A DNA stretch of 64,000 nt from Diplonema papillatum (Eukaryota; Euglenozoa; Diplonemea; Diplonemida; Diplonemidae): positions 806,001 through 870,000 of the forward strand of contig JAPJBO010000001.1 of NCBI GenBank assembly GCA_030068145.1, given 5' to 3'. Position 1 is the first letter of the stretch, and each line of letters opens with the position of its first letter. Shown in pieces: positions 1-10,473 of this stretch. The translations under genes were made by a program, and so were the position numbers. A model generated the notes under the pieces. The model had not been told where the DNA came from. It did not search any database and saw only the letters and a program-made list of their open reading frames with translations.

Positions 1-568
1 GGCTTCTCAACCAAATGACAATCCTCAGCTTAGGAAGGGTCTCGAGATTCCTTCCTGCCATCTCTCATACCACCCTTTGCAAAACCCCATCTCACATCTC
101 GCTTTCGTCCCTCCCTCAAAACACACGGACATTGACTATTTCTCTATTTTCGCCATTTTCTGAGTTGTTTGTTCACTGGCTCAGCGCGCTCGAAGGTGCG
201 ACGACAAGGAACTCGCATGCGGTCGTGCGCGAAGAAAATGTTGTTGGTACGTCAAACTGGGCTGGTTGGACTGGCAGGCGATGCTTCGTTGCCCGTCACG
301 GCCACTAGCGCACCCGACGAGAATCCTGTCTTGTCTAATCTTTTGGCATGACGAAGGGGCGGTTGCCAGACGAAGCGTTTGCAGAGCAGAGGCAGGAGTT
401 TGTTGTTTCGATCCTCCGCAACCCCAGCGTGGTACCGATGACCAAGGTGGGTGATCCTTATCGGAAATTAAATCGCATTGTTTGTTGTGCAACGCAAACG
501 GCCCTACAAAAAGTTAGTTGTGTACTCCTTGTGGGGAATTTGTGGGTGCTGTGGAAAGCTCTATCTCA
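1..568. other. No gene recognised
   Basis: Short open frames occur on both strands but none has recognisable protein character, splice-supported continuation or a domain. The stretch leads into the duplicated block that starts near 569. Confidence 0.5.
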
Positions 569-1330
569 AACAAGCATTTTCCCCCGCGAGGTTGCCCACA
601 AGGTTGATTACAGCGGTTGATCATTAGTACTATCGTCCCTCGGGACTACTGAGAGGCCTTGAACTACCCTGAGCAGCGCACTGTGCACGTGTTGCCATTA
701 GCCGTGCTTGCACACGTGAACGGGGACCACCGCGAGGAGGTTGGCAACTCGATTTAGATCCACAGTTATACGGCTGGCACACACACAGAGAGTCGTGGGT
801 GTGGGGGGGGCGGGGTGGTGTGTCCATCTCGCTGAATTCTCCGATGGCTCGACAACATAGAAGCCGCGATACCGGGGAAGGCGGCGCAGAACAACGTGCT
901 CGAAACCGTCCTGAAGACTTCCGAGGCGCAGAAGCGGGACCGGCAGCAGTTGGGAGAGTAGCGAAGGCGCCGAGCGCCGGCGCGTGATCGACGCGCAATG
1001 CGCCGCCGCCGCCGAAAACCGCGTCCAGTAACTCCGGAGGAGCCGGCCGCCCGCTCGAGGGAAGAAGCCGCCGAAGACGCGGCCCGCAGCCGGCTGCAAG
1101 CGGCGATTGAGCTCGCCGTCGCAGAGGGTGCCGCCCGCGACGTCACAGCGGCCGACGAGCAGACGGACCGGCAGCGCCTGGAAGGCGAGGAAAAAGCGTC
1201 GCCGGCGCACGCCGCGTTCGCCGTGCACCGGCGGTTTCGCGCCGACGCGTGGGCGGCGGCGAGGGAAGAAGCCGCCGAAGAAGCGGCCCGTGGCCGGCTG
1301 ATTGAGCTCGCCATCGCAGAAGTCAACTTC
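569..1330 (+). pseudogene. Broken duplicate of exon 1 of the coiled-coil gene at 3754
   Basis: This block repeats about 3630-4180, including the upstream flank, at high identity. It is not an intact gene. The base run matching the real start ATG (3754) reads GAATTC here. A one-base insertion near 948 shifts the frame into a TAG. A Trp codon of the intact copy is TAA near 1036, and about 30 bp following it is missing. That missing segment (encoding FRADAWAAA in the intact copy) reappears near 1235, after which a second shortened version of the Ala/Glu-rich coiled-coil sequence starts again. The copy therefore carries an internal rearrangement as well as point damage. It also holds an insertion at about 620-760 relative to the other copy. 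It ends at the dispersed repeat that begins near 1365. I infer a duplicated and decayed exon; expression cannot be judged. Confidence 0.75.
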
Positions 1331-1364
1331 AAAATCTCGTCTTGAAGTTTTATATTTTTGTATA

Positions 1365-1585
1365 AGCACCTGCTTTGTAGGAAATACTTGAGGAGGCTGC
1401 CAGCTGCAAAAAGATCAAAGGAGGTAAATGTGCCGTAGCCCACACGAAACACAGGTGAATCTGGGTTCAGTGGCGGGCGTAAGCGTTCAACAAAAAAGAC
1501 CCATTTTGTAGTTGTATTGTTTCCACATTTCTCCCCCTCTAGCCTCCTTCGAAGTAAGCAAGGCAGCCCCTCGAGTATTTCCACT
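1365..1585 (+). repeat. Dispersed repeat family R1, copy 1
   Basis: About 220 bp that recurs at 38632-38845 with close identity, and in more diverged form at 21178-21340, 21655-21858 and 14885-14965. Shared landmarks in order are a GGAAATACTTGAGGAGG core, GCGTTCAACAAAA, a run reading GACCCATTTTGTA, and CGAAGTAAGCA. No coding capacity or terminal repeats are evident. It could be a SINE or a degraded transposon end. Confidence 0.7.
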
Positions 1586-1829
1586 GCGTGTTCTCCACAG
1601 GGCTTACGCTCCGTTTTCGGTCTCAGAGAAAATACGTGTGGTCCACATGTGGGCGCTTAACGTTCGAGGGGGAAAAAACCTTTCCCCTTATGTGCGACGC
1701 AGTGATTTATATATGGGTCTGGGGCTCGGGGCCACCCCGAGCGCGAAAAAAAAAAAATTGCCTTAATTTTGGGCTGGGGGTTGGGGTAGGGCCGGGTCAC
1801 TACCAACCGGGATCAGCGGGGGTGAGGGA

Positions 1830-1886
1830 CGAAGCCATGGCGAAGCCATGGCGAAGTCATGGCGAAAGCCATGGCGAAGCCATGGG
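1830..1886. repeat. Short palindromic tandem repeat
   Basis: Five closely spaced CCATGGCGAAG-type units (CATGGCGAAGC, CATGGCGAAGT) lie in tandem. Each carries the self-complementary CCATGG or a near version. Confidence 0.7.
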
Positions 1887-1971
1887 GGCAGGAAGAGTAA
1901 AACGGAGGCGGGGAAAGAGGAGGCAGGAGGGCCAGGGGCGGAGGGCCAAAGGGGGTGGTGGGAGGCGAGAC

Positions 1972-3036
1972 GTTGACTACCAAGTCTAATTAAATTTGGG
2001 ATCGGAAATTGAACGTTGACTACCAATTCTAATTAAATTTGGGATCGGAAATTGGACGTTGACTACCTATTCTAATTAAATTTGGGATCGGAAATTGGAC
2101 GTTGACTACCAATTCTAATTAAATTTGGATTCAAAATCGAACGTTGACTACCAATTCTAATTAAATTTGGGATCGGAAATTGGACGTTGACTACCTATTC
2201 TAATTAAATTTGGGATCCGAAATTGGACGTTGACTACCAATTCTAGTTAAATTTGGATTCAAAATTGAACGTTGACTACCAATTCTAATTAAATTCAGAA
2301 TCCGAAATTGGATGTTGACTACCAATTCTAATTAAATTTGGGATCGGAAATTGAACGTTGACTACCAATTCTAATTAAATTTGGATCCAATTGAACATTG
2401 ACTACCAATTCTAATTAGATTTGGGATCGGAAATTGGACGTTGACTACCAATTCTAATTAAATCTGGATTCAAAATTGAACGTTGACTACCAATTCTAGT
2501 TAAATTTGGATCCAATTGAACATTGACTACCAATTCTAATTAGATTTGGGATCGGAAATTGGACGTTGACTACCAATTCTAATTAAATTTGGATTTGGCA
2601 TCAGACGTTGACTACCGATTGTAATTAAATTTGGAATCCGAAATTGGAAGTTGACTACCAATTCTAATTAAATTTTGGATTTGGCATCAGACGTTGACTA
2701 CCGATTGTAATTAAATTTGGAATCCGAAACTGGACGTTGACTACCAATTGTAGTTAAATTTGGGATCCGAAACTGGACGTTGCCTATCAATTCTAATTAA
2801 TTTTTGGATTTGGCATCAGACGTTGACTACCAAGTCTAATTGATTTTGGATCCGAACCTAGACGTTGCCTACCAATTTTAATTAAATTTGGAGCCAACCT
2901 TGAACGTTGACTACCAATTCTATTTAAATTTGGAATCGGAAATTGGACGTTGAGTACCGATTCTAATTAGATTTGGGGTTCGGCATCAGACGTTGACTAC
3001 CGGTTCTAACTGAATTTGGATTCAATACTAGAAGTT
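1972..3036. repeat. ~43-bp minisatellite array
   Basis: About 25 head-to-tail units of 40-44 bp, each with GTTGACTACCAATTCTAATT followed by AAATTTGGGATCGGAAATTG or a variant. Sub-variants (for example TTTGGCATCAGACGTTGAC near 2590, 2690 and 2810) recur, so there is higher-order structure. One stray unit lies at 3196-3230. Units differ at several positions, so the array is not freshly amplified. Confidence 0.95.
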
Positions 3037-3753
3037 GACCGGTGCGGAAATTCTTCGCTGTACCGTACCGTGCGCTGGGGGGCGCTGCCCCCCAGACCCC
3101 CCTCTCTTACAAATTAGCTTAACCATTTCGTCTGATTCTTGTTCCAACACTGAGGTTGGGTGGGTTAGCCTGGGCTGGCCTGGTAGTGCTTGCCTCTTGA
3201 CTACCAATTCTAATTAATTTTGGATCCACCACAGGACCCCGAGGGCGACAAGGACTTTTCTGCAGAGGAGGAAAAGCTATATAAATCCCTGGTGCGACGG
3301 CAAAAAAAAAAAAAAACAGCGTCGGTAGGTAGCTACTGGACTTGGCGACACCTGGCTGTGCGGCCTTGACCAAGAGTGGGCCTAGGCTCCCCTGCATGTG
3401 GACCAATAAATCAGAATCCACATGTGGTACCTGTGGATCCACCCGTGGGGGAACAAAATGCAGAAAGAATTAACGTGTGGAAATCCACACGTTCCACACG
3501 TTTTTTTTATGGTAACAAGCTTGCTTGTCTATATCAAAAAGTGTCGGATGGCAGCGTGCTGTGTTAAATCACTCAAAACAGGGTTTACACACGTACGCAC
3601 AAACAAAGCGTACGTGCGTAAGCCCTGGTTCTCCATCACAAAACAAGCATTTCCCCTCCGAGGTTGTCGCCCACAAGGGTTGATTACAGTTATACGACCC
3701 GAATGCAGAGAGTCGTGGGTGTGGGGGGGCGGGGTGGTGTGGCCTCTCGCTGA
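3037..3753. other. Spacer upstream of the coiled-coil gene
   Basis: Contains a GC-rich patch near 3070, one stray minisatellite unit and a 14-base A run at 3302. From about 3630 it matches the flank of the broken copy at 569-840. No gene was recognised and no promoter can be placed with confidence. Confidence 0.5.
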
Positions 3754-6700
3754 ATGCTCCGATGGCTCGACAACATAGAAGCCGCGATACCGGGGAAGGC
3801 GGCGCAGAACAACGTGCTCGAAACCGTCCTGAAGACTTCCGAGGTGCAGAAGCGGGACCGGCAGCAGTGGGAGAGTAGCGAAGGCGCCGAGCGCCGGCGC
3901 GTGATCGACGCGCAATGCGCCGCCGCCGCCGAAATCCGCGTCCAGTGGCTCCGGTTCCGCGCCGACGCGTGGGCGGCGGCGGAGGAGCCGGCCGCCCGCT
4001 CGAGGGAAGAAGCCGCCGAAGACGCGGCCCGCAGCCGGCTGCAAGCGGCGATTGAGCTCGCCATCGCAGAGGGTGCCGCCCGCGACGTCACAGCGGCCGA
4101 CGAGCAGACGGACCGGCAGCGCCTGGAAGGCGAGGAAAAAGCGTCGCCGGCGCATGCCGCGTTCGCCGTGCACCGGCTCGCCGTGCGGGAAGCATCAGAA
4201 CGCGCGGAAGTCGCGGAATCCGAGCAGGCCGACCGCGAGTCCACGGCCCGCAGCCTCGCTGCCGCCGTCGCCGACGCTCACCTGCGCCTCCAGCGCAGCG
4301 AGGAAGAAGTGCGCGGGCTGGTGGCGGCCGAGGCGGCGGGCCGCGCCGACGCCGAGACCGCCGAGCGCGAAGGCAGGGCGTCCATAGCTTCGGACCGGTT
4401 GCACAGCGAGCGGCGACGGCTGGTCGCAGCCGCCGTCAGCGTGTTGGCCGATGAAGCCGAAGCAGCCCGGGCCGCGCTCGAGGAAGAGCTGTGGGGCTTG
4501 CACGCCGGGGTTCACTTCGCGGAGAGAGTCGGCAGGGCCGGTGGTATGGAGGAGGACGGGCGGGCGCTCCTGCGGTCGGTCGAGGAGCAGTCGTTCGCCG
4601 CGTTTCTGAAGGCCGAGGTGTCCGAGCGGAAGCGAGTCCTGCGCGCCGCCAAGGAGCAAGTCGAGCACTTGCAGCAGGCGCTCGCGGCCGCTGCCGACGA
4701 CGAGCACACCGAGAGGGCCCGCATCTGGGGGGAGGAAGACGGCGACACGCACGAGATGCTTTCGCTTTTCCACATCTTCAGGGCAGCAGTCGAAGCTGAG
4801 GCTGAGACCAAGAAGAGCCAGTCGATGAAGGCACTCGGCCGGTACGTCTCTCTCTCTCTCTCACAGACACACGCACACACGTTCCGTGGACACACTCTCG
4901 CAAAGGGGGGCGCCACGTTAAACCGAGTCAGCAACACTCGCACGCGTTCGCTTTTTGTGTCTACCAACACCCACTTTGCCTCGAGTTGTAAAATCTTGAC
5001 GAGGAGAGCTGGAGATCACACGAGATTCAGGTAAATTTGGGTTTAATGGCGTTCAAAAAACGGTCGGCCTCTGTTGGTTGCGTCCGCTTTTGTGTTTGCC
5101 GAGAGGCTTCGTGAAACCCGGCTGGTGAAAGCGAGAAGCGGGGACCACGCTGCTTCAGACGTTTACGCGCTTCTTTATAAGCCCCGAACCTTCCACATGG
5201 GCGGGACCCTCCCCGGCCCCTATCCCTCTCCTGTGTCATCATCCCGAGTGCTCAAGCCGAAGCGAACATCTCAGGGAATCATACGAACGTGGAGAGAGAA
5301 AGAGGCAGGTTTGGTAAGGTGCGGCCAGAGATCAAGGGAGATTCCCCTTGAGATTCGTCTTTCGATTTGCCTTAAATATGATGATTCAACCATTCATTCC
5401 ATTCCATTCAAATTGACCAACATCGAGAGACTCTGGGTGGATTCAGCACTTTTTTCCAAATTCACATCCGGGTTTCTCCTGATCCAACCCCACCCTTTCG
5501 AGTGGAGCCGAACCGGGAGATAACACGCACACACAGCGAGTGCCGGCGGGTGTCCGGTGAGGAAAACGACGGGCGCGTCGCAGTCGTCGCCGCGGAAACG
5601 AGCGAACGGTACAGCCTCGAGGACGCCGAGTACGTGGGCCGGGGCGAAGCGACGGTCATGGAGAGGTCGCGCGCCGCGGAATCAGCCCGCGCGCTCCGCC
5701 TCCTCTGCGACACGGAGGCCGCGGGGCGCCGCCGGTGCGAAGACGACAGCAGCGAAGCGATGGCTTCCGCGCGGGAGGCCTTCATCGCCCACGTCGGCGC
5801 GTACCACCGCTGGCTCCACGATCTCGACGCGCAGTGGACGGCCCTGTTCGACCTGCACAGCACCCAGCGCAGGACCCTCGCCGATGCGGAAACCGTCGCG
5901 AGTCAGCTCATCGTCCTCCAGGTGAGAGAGGTGGAGCGTCGCAGCGTGCTGGAGGCGCTGGAGGCAGACGACGACTTCTACTTCTCTTTTTGCTCGTCGG
6001 TCGAACAGGTGTTTCTCCCCCCCCCCTTCTCTTTTAGTTAGCAGCTGCATGGCTTGCCTCATCGGCGCGGTACCGATTTCCCGTACCAAAAACATGAAGG
6101 CATGGCGCACCTCACGCTGGACACAAACAGCAGCGCGGCTGCTACGACACCGTAGTATCTTCGATTCAAGCCCCACCCGTCCCTCCCAAAGACCCGAAGG
6201 CACCAGGAGGGGAGGATGCTCACTGGAGTCTCTTTGTCAGTTTTTCATTCGAGACTGGAGGTCCTATGAACATGCAATGTGAATAGCCTCTATTCGAGCC
6301 AACCCGGTTTTTCTTCATGAAAAAAGTGTATTGTTTTTGGAAAGAGCCGGGCAAGCTTTTTTTTTTCCTCGCAGAAGGTATGCGGGTGGCAGAGTGACCG
6401 GGCGCCGGCCTTCAGGCCGGTGAGTCCGGGTTCGAACCCCGCCCATGACATTTTTCCGGTCGAAGATTGTTTTCGAGGTTTGTTGCGTTTCGGGGTCAAA
6501 TGTGCCCGAAAATTGCGTTTTTGGCGGAGTTTCTCAGTATCTCGCGGTATTTGGGTCACCCCGGGAAACGGAGTCGGGCGGCCGAGCTTGCCATCACAGG
6601 CCAAACTTGCTACGAGAACCGAACTTTGCTTCACCAGAACTCAGCTTCGTGCGAACTTTGCTTCGTCCGAACTCAGCTGCGCCCGTACCAGAATTTAGCA

Positions 6701-9131
6701 TCGCCCGAACTTTGCTTCGCCAGAACTTAACTTCGCCCGAGCGTTGCTTCGCCCGAACTCAGCTGCGCCCGAACTTTGCTTCACCAGAACTTAGCTCCGC
6801 CCGAACTTAGGATCACTCGAACTCATTATCGTCCGAACTGAGCTTCACCAGAACTTAGCTCCGCCCGAACTTTTGCTTCGCCGGGGGGCGGCGGGGGGGG
6901 CGCCCACCCGGGTACCAGCGCCCCCCCCGGGTACGAGCACCGACCTTGGCTTCACCCGGACTTTACACCCCGGCCGAACTTCGCTTCGTGACCGAACTGT
7001 TTTTTAGTACCAGCGCAGCCTGAGCGCTTAGCAACGCCCGAACCAAGCATCACTCGAACTTAGCTTCACCAGCATTGCCCGAACTTAGCTTCGCCCGAAC
7101 TTTACTGTTCCCCGAACGTTAACTGCTGCCTCCAGTCTCGCCACGCGCCGGCCTTAGCCGAGCGCACGTACTTATCTGAAACGTAGTGATCCTTTCGTCC
7201 TCCGAGACTCTAAGGCTTCAGGAGAGGAGGATTGCTGGAGTGATTGGCGTTGTTGCCCTACGAATAGTCGTCTTTGCCAGCCTTTGATTAACTGGAAAGG
7301 TAGTAATCCTTCCATCCTCCCGAGGACCCAAGGCTTCAGGAAAGGAGGATGCTGAGAGTGACCGTTACGCTGGGAGCAAACTTCGTCTTCACTCCAGCGC
7401 CAAGACCCCCAGAGAAGGTGTGAGTAGCAGTAACGGATATGTATCAAGTAGTGGGGCGACCGGATACTCCTCGGAGAGATGGTCCCTGCACTCTAACTCG
7501 TCTCTCTCTCTCTCCCGGAAAAGGTCGCGTTGGCAGAAACGGTGAAGATGATAATTGTCACAGGGTTGGTGAAATGAAAGCGAGAATTTGGGGTAAGCCC
7601 TGATTATTAGATTCACGGTTAAACGAAGCTAGCGCACAAGGTTTGCCTGATCTCGCACCTACTTTCCGATACCAAATAGATGCTCTATTCAACACACACA
7701 CACTCTCTCTCTCTCTCTCCCTGTATTCGACAGGCCAAGAAAAGCGTGCTGGTAAATGAGCCGGGGTTGTGTGCTGGTACCTCACTTCTCTCCAACACAA
7801 CACCATCTCAGGTCGCCAGAGGAGAACTTGTTGCGGAAGAGCAGCTTGCGAAAGGCGTCCTTCAGGTATTCCGTTTTCCGTGTTTGTCTCACGTGTCGTC
7901 AACGCTGTTGTGGAACGCATCCCTTAGTAAGATCACCGGTAAGAGGACGAGCTGTACACTGCTCCCGCGGATTGACAACACAAGTACAGCTCTTATTCGC
8001 GCTGCACACACTGGTCGTTGCCTCGGAGCGAGCTTCTCCTTCGTCTTAAACACCCAAAAGAAACCGAAACCTTGAATTCTTCAAAATGCTGGTCTGCCTT
8101 ACGTCTCTGATGTTTACTTCCGAACACGGCATAATAGCCCGCAAACAATGCAGGCGCCTCCGATGTTTACTTCCGAACACGGCATAATAGCCCGCAAACA
8201 CGCAGGCACCTCCGATGTTTACTTCCCAACACGGCATTATAGCCCGCAAACACGCAGGCGCCTACGATGTTTACTTCCGAACACTTCACAGGACGAACTC
8301 GACCGCATTCGCTCGGCGCGCGTGCGCAGCTCGCTCGCCACCCTGCCGAAAGCAGAGTGCGCCCAGCGCAGCGCCCTCGAAGACGAAGAGGCCATCTTCC
8401 GAGGGTCCCTCCGCTACCGCATCAAGCACGAACCGGCGCCGAAGCCGGCGGAGAAGGCGGCCCGCCAGCGTGCTGGGCGCGAGCAGTCCGTTTCGGCGCC
8501 CGGCGCCCACCACCTCGACGCCGCCGTGGACTCGTCCCTTTTGTCCGAAACGACGCTCGCCGTCAGCCCAAGCCCCGACTCCCGGGCCTTCGATCTCTCG
8601 CCCATCGTCGCGGGGGCCGGCGACGAGGACAGCTCTTTTGTGGAGGTCGGTGAGTTCGACCTGGACAACCTCATGTCCGCCACTCCGGGCAAGAACAGAA
8701 GGCCCACCCGGTACGACGTGGGCCAGCACGCGCAGGTTGAAGCCCACCGCGACTCGGTTGCGCAGAAGTGCCGGTTTTCCAGCAACGGCTGGTTCGACGA
8801 AAAGGCGAACTACCTCGGATCCGTGGGGTACGTCCAGGACGTCAGCTACGACTGCGCGCTCCTCTACTTCGCGGACGAGCGGCAGTACTGGTTCCCGTTC
8901 AACTGCCTCGTGGTCCCTTCTCAATCGGCGATGGAGAACGCCCCGCAGTGTGCGCCGGAGATGCAAGCCATTCGAGTCACCCGCTCTCTCTGGCGGAACT
9001 ACCTCAACACTGTTCTCCCAGGCGGGGACAACGCCGGGCCGGGCACCATGTTTGTGTATGTAGGCCTGCCCATCGTGTTCTTCATGTCCATTGTGTGGGT
9101 CCTGTATTACCGCCTATTATCGACGGTTTGA
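3754..9131 (+). CDS. Coiled-coil, tail-anchored protein with Mind-bomb-like SH3 segment (four exons)
   Basis: Predicted exons are 3754-4841, 5537-6008, 7812-7865 and 8292-9131. All junctions have GT and AG, and phases 2, 0 and 0 agree, giving 817 residues. Exon 1 starts at ATG 3754 and encodes an Ala/Glu/Arg-rich segment with the heptad character of a long coiled coil (about residues 1-363). Exon 2 continues this (to 520). Exon 3 is only 54 bp. Exon 4 has an acidic linker, then a region from R678 to about 746 with the spacing of a Mind-bomb/HERC2-type SH3 fold: VGQHAQV, NGWF, LGSVGYV, then a closing WFPFNCLVV. The last 26 residues hold a hydrophobic helix (about 792-811) and almost no lumenal tail, typical of a C-tail anchor. 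The role is unknown; a membrane-tethered scaffold is an inference. A broken copy of exon 1 lies at 569-1330. Exon 3 is the weakest call because it is so short, and further exons in intron 2 are possible. Confidence 0.7.
6382..6452 (+). other. tRNA-like sequence (Pol III box A and box B)
   Basis: TGGCAGAGTGACCGG at 6387 fits box A, and GGGTTCGAACCCC at 6428 is a near-perfect box B. A CCGGCC/GGCCGG stem around TTCA fills the anticodon-arm position, and a T5 run follows at 6450. The acceptor ends do not pair and the anticodon loop would not have seven bases, so this is not an intact tRNA. It is better read as a tRNA-derived SINE head or a tRNA pseudogene inside intron 2 of the coiled-coil gene. 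Confidence 0.5.
6610..7110. repeat. Degenerate short tandem repeat in intron 2
   Basis: Many irregular units of about 18-22 bp built on CCGAACTTNGCTTCGCC with variants such as CCAGAACTTAGCTCCGCC. A GC-rich, C-run interruption lies at 6880-6945. Confidence 0.85.
7454..7507 (+). repeat. Dispersed repeat shared with 25367-25420
   Basis: GCGACCGGATACTCCTCGG and the bases after it, including AGATGGTCCCTGCACTC, match 25367-25420 with about two differences over some 50 bp. The flanks differ, so this is a short dispersed unit. Confidence 0.7.
8109..8291 (+). repeat. 52-bp tandem repeat ending in the exon 4 splice acceptor
   Basis: Units start with GATGTTTACTTCC near 8109, 8162, 8214 and 8265. The fourth is cut short and its end, CACTTCACAG, is the acceptor for exon 4 of the coiled-coil gene. 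The three full units lack that acceptor. Confidence 0.85.
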
Positions 9132-10473
9132 TGACTTGGAGACACACTCGACACGCTACAAGCACGTGTCACGGGACTATCTGCATTCGTCATGCCATCG
9201 TTTGGGCCTTGTGGCACGCTAGCTACTCCTAAAAACCCACAACCAATCCGCGAGTCACTAGGTCAGCGACCATCTATGACCGGCATGTCCATCGTCAGGA
9301 TTCTGAACTACGGGATAGACATGAGTACAGCTTCCTATTCGCTACTTCGTCTGAAAGTCGTTGGCACCTGCAGTATAAATAGCTGCAACCATTCGGTAGA
9401 CATCATAGCTGACAAAACACACTACCATATCGTAGTAACGGGGTCGACCCACGTGGGCTTAGTGGACTCGGGTTGCTTGTTGCACCTTTCACCGACCTTC
9501 TGACTTTGCCTCCTCCCGAGCGAAGTCACAAATTTTGTCAAAAGGAGAAAACGCTCGTAGCTTCGGCAAGACCTGCATTGGGCACGCTGGTTTGTTCAGC
9601 TCATGGCAACGCCCAGACACCATCCCCCACCGTTCGCAGAGCGCAGGTCCCGATGCGAGGACTTTACCCCAGCCTCATAGGCCCAACTTTAGCAGTCTGC
9701 TGATACTGAGAAAACCCGGGTCGCCCTACAACCTGAGGTTTTGCATCCAACTACCAGGACCACACTGCGCAGAGACCTGATTTATAGTCCAAAACTCTAG
9801 CCCAAGGTTTAGCGAGAAGTGAAACAATAAAACTATACAAATAGGGGTCGCGGGCTTGTACGTGCAAGACAGCTGGATTGCTTTCGCTCCGTGCAGGCCC
9901 TCGAGTTGACCTGTGGAGCAAGACCTCGACGGAGAGAGTCCTCAAACAAACCTCAAGCGAGCCTTGCTCTCGAAACCCTGAGTGAATCCGTTCCTTTTCC
10001 CCTTTCCGCCATATCGATGGCGCAGCGCGCAACGTGGACAACAACTTACATCCAACGGATCCAATGGATGGGTACCCTGGCTCCGTACCCGTTGCGCTAC
10101 GGAGACAATGTCTTGACCAGCGATCCACGAGTAACGGCTTCAATTCCAAAAAAAGGGCTGCTCGTGTCTTTCACCAGCAGTTCACCAGTTAATTCGAGGG
10201 GGGGAGTTGCTGGTTGCTCGTGCGGTCTTTGCGTGTTTCGCACTAGTCCGCCCTTCCCATGTACGTTCATCCAGAACTCCTCTCACTTTGTTCTCACGAA
10301 GTTGCAGACCCAAACGGCCTGACGTCGTCATCACTCTGCGGTCAGTTGAGAGCGCCCGGAACGAAGGGCAGGCGGTAGCAAACGCGAATAGCCGTTTTGC
10401 GCAACACAAGCCATCTTTCCATTGCAACAACCCGAAGGTTGATCTCTAAAAGGAAGGCTTCGCCGGCCATGCG
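9132..10473. other. Intergenic, no gene recognised
   Basis: Mixed-composition spacer. Open frames here are short and show no domain or splice support. The 3' UTR of the upstream gene and the 5' UTR of the next should lie here, but no poly(A) signal or promoter can be assigned. Confidence 0.5.

Noticed and set aside
5921..5940. GTGAGA donor inside exon 2 of the coiled-coil gene
   Set aside because: Coding character continues past it in the same frame to the donor at 6009; it might be used alternatively.
6382..6452. Functional tRNA, possibly reading UGA
   Set aside because: The TTCA in the middle stem suggested a UCA anticodon, but the loop is not seven bases, the acceptor does not pair and no long variable arm is present.
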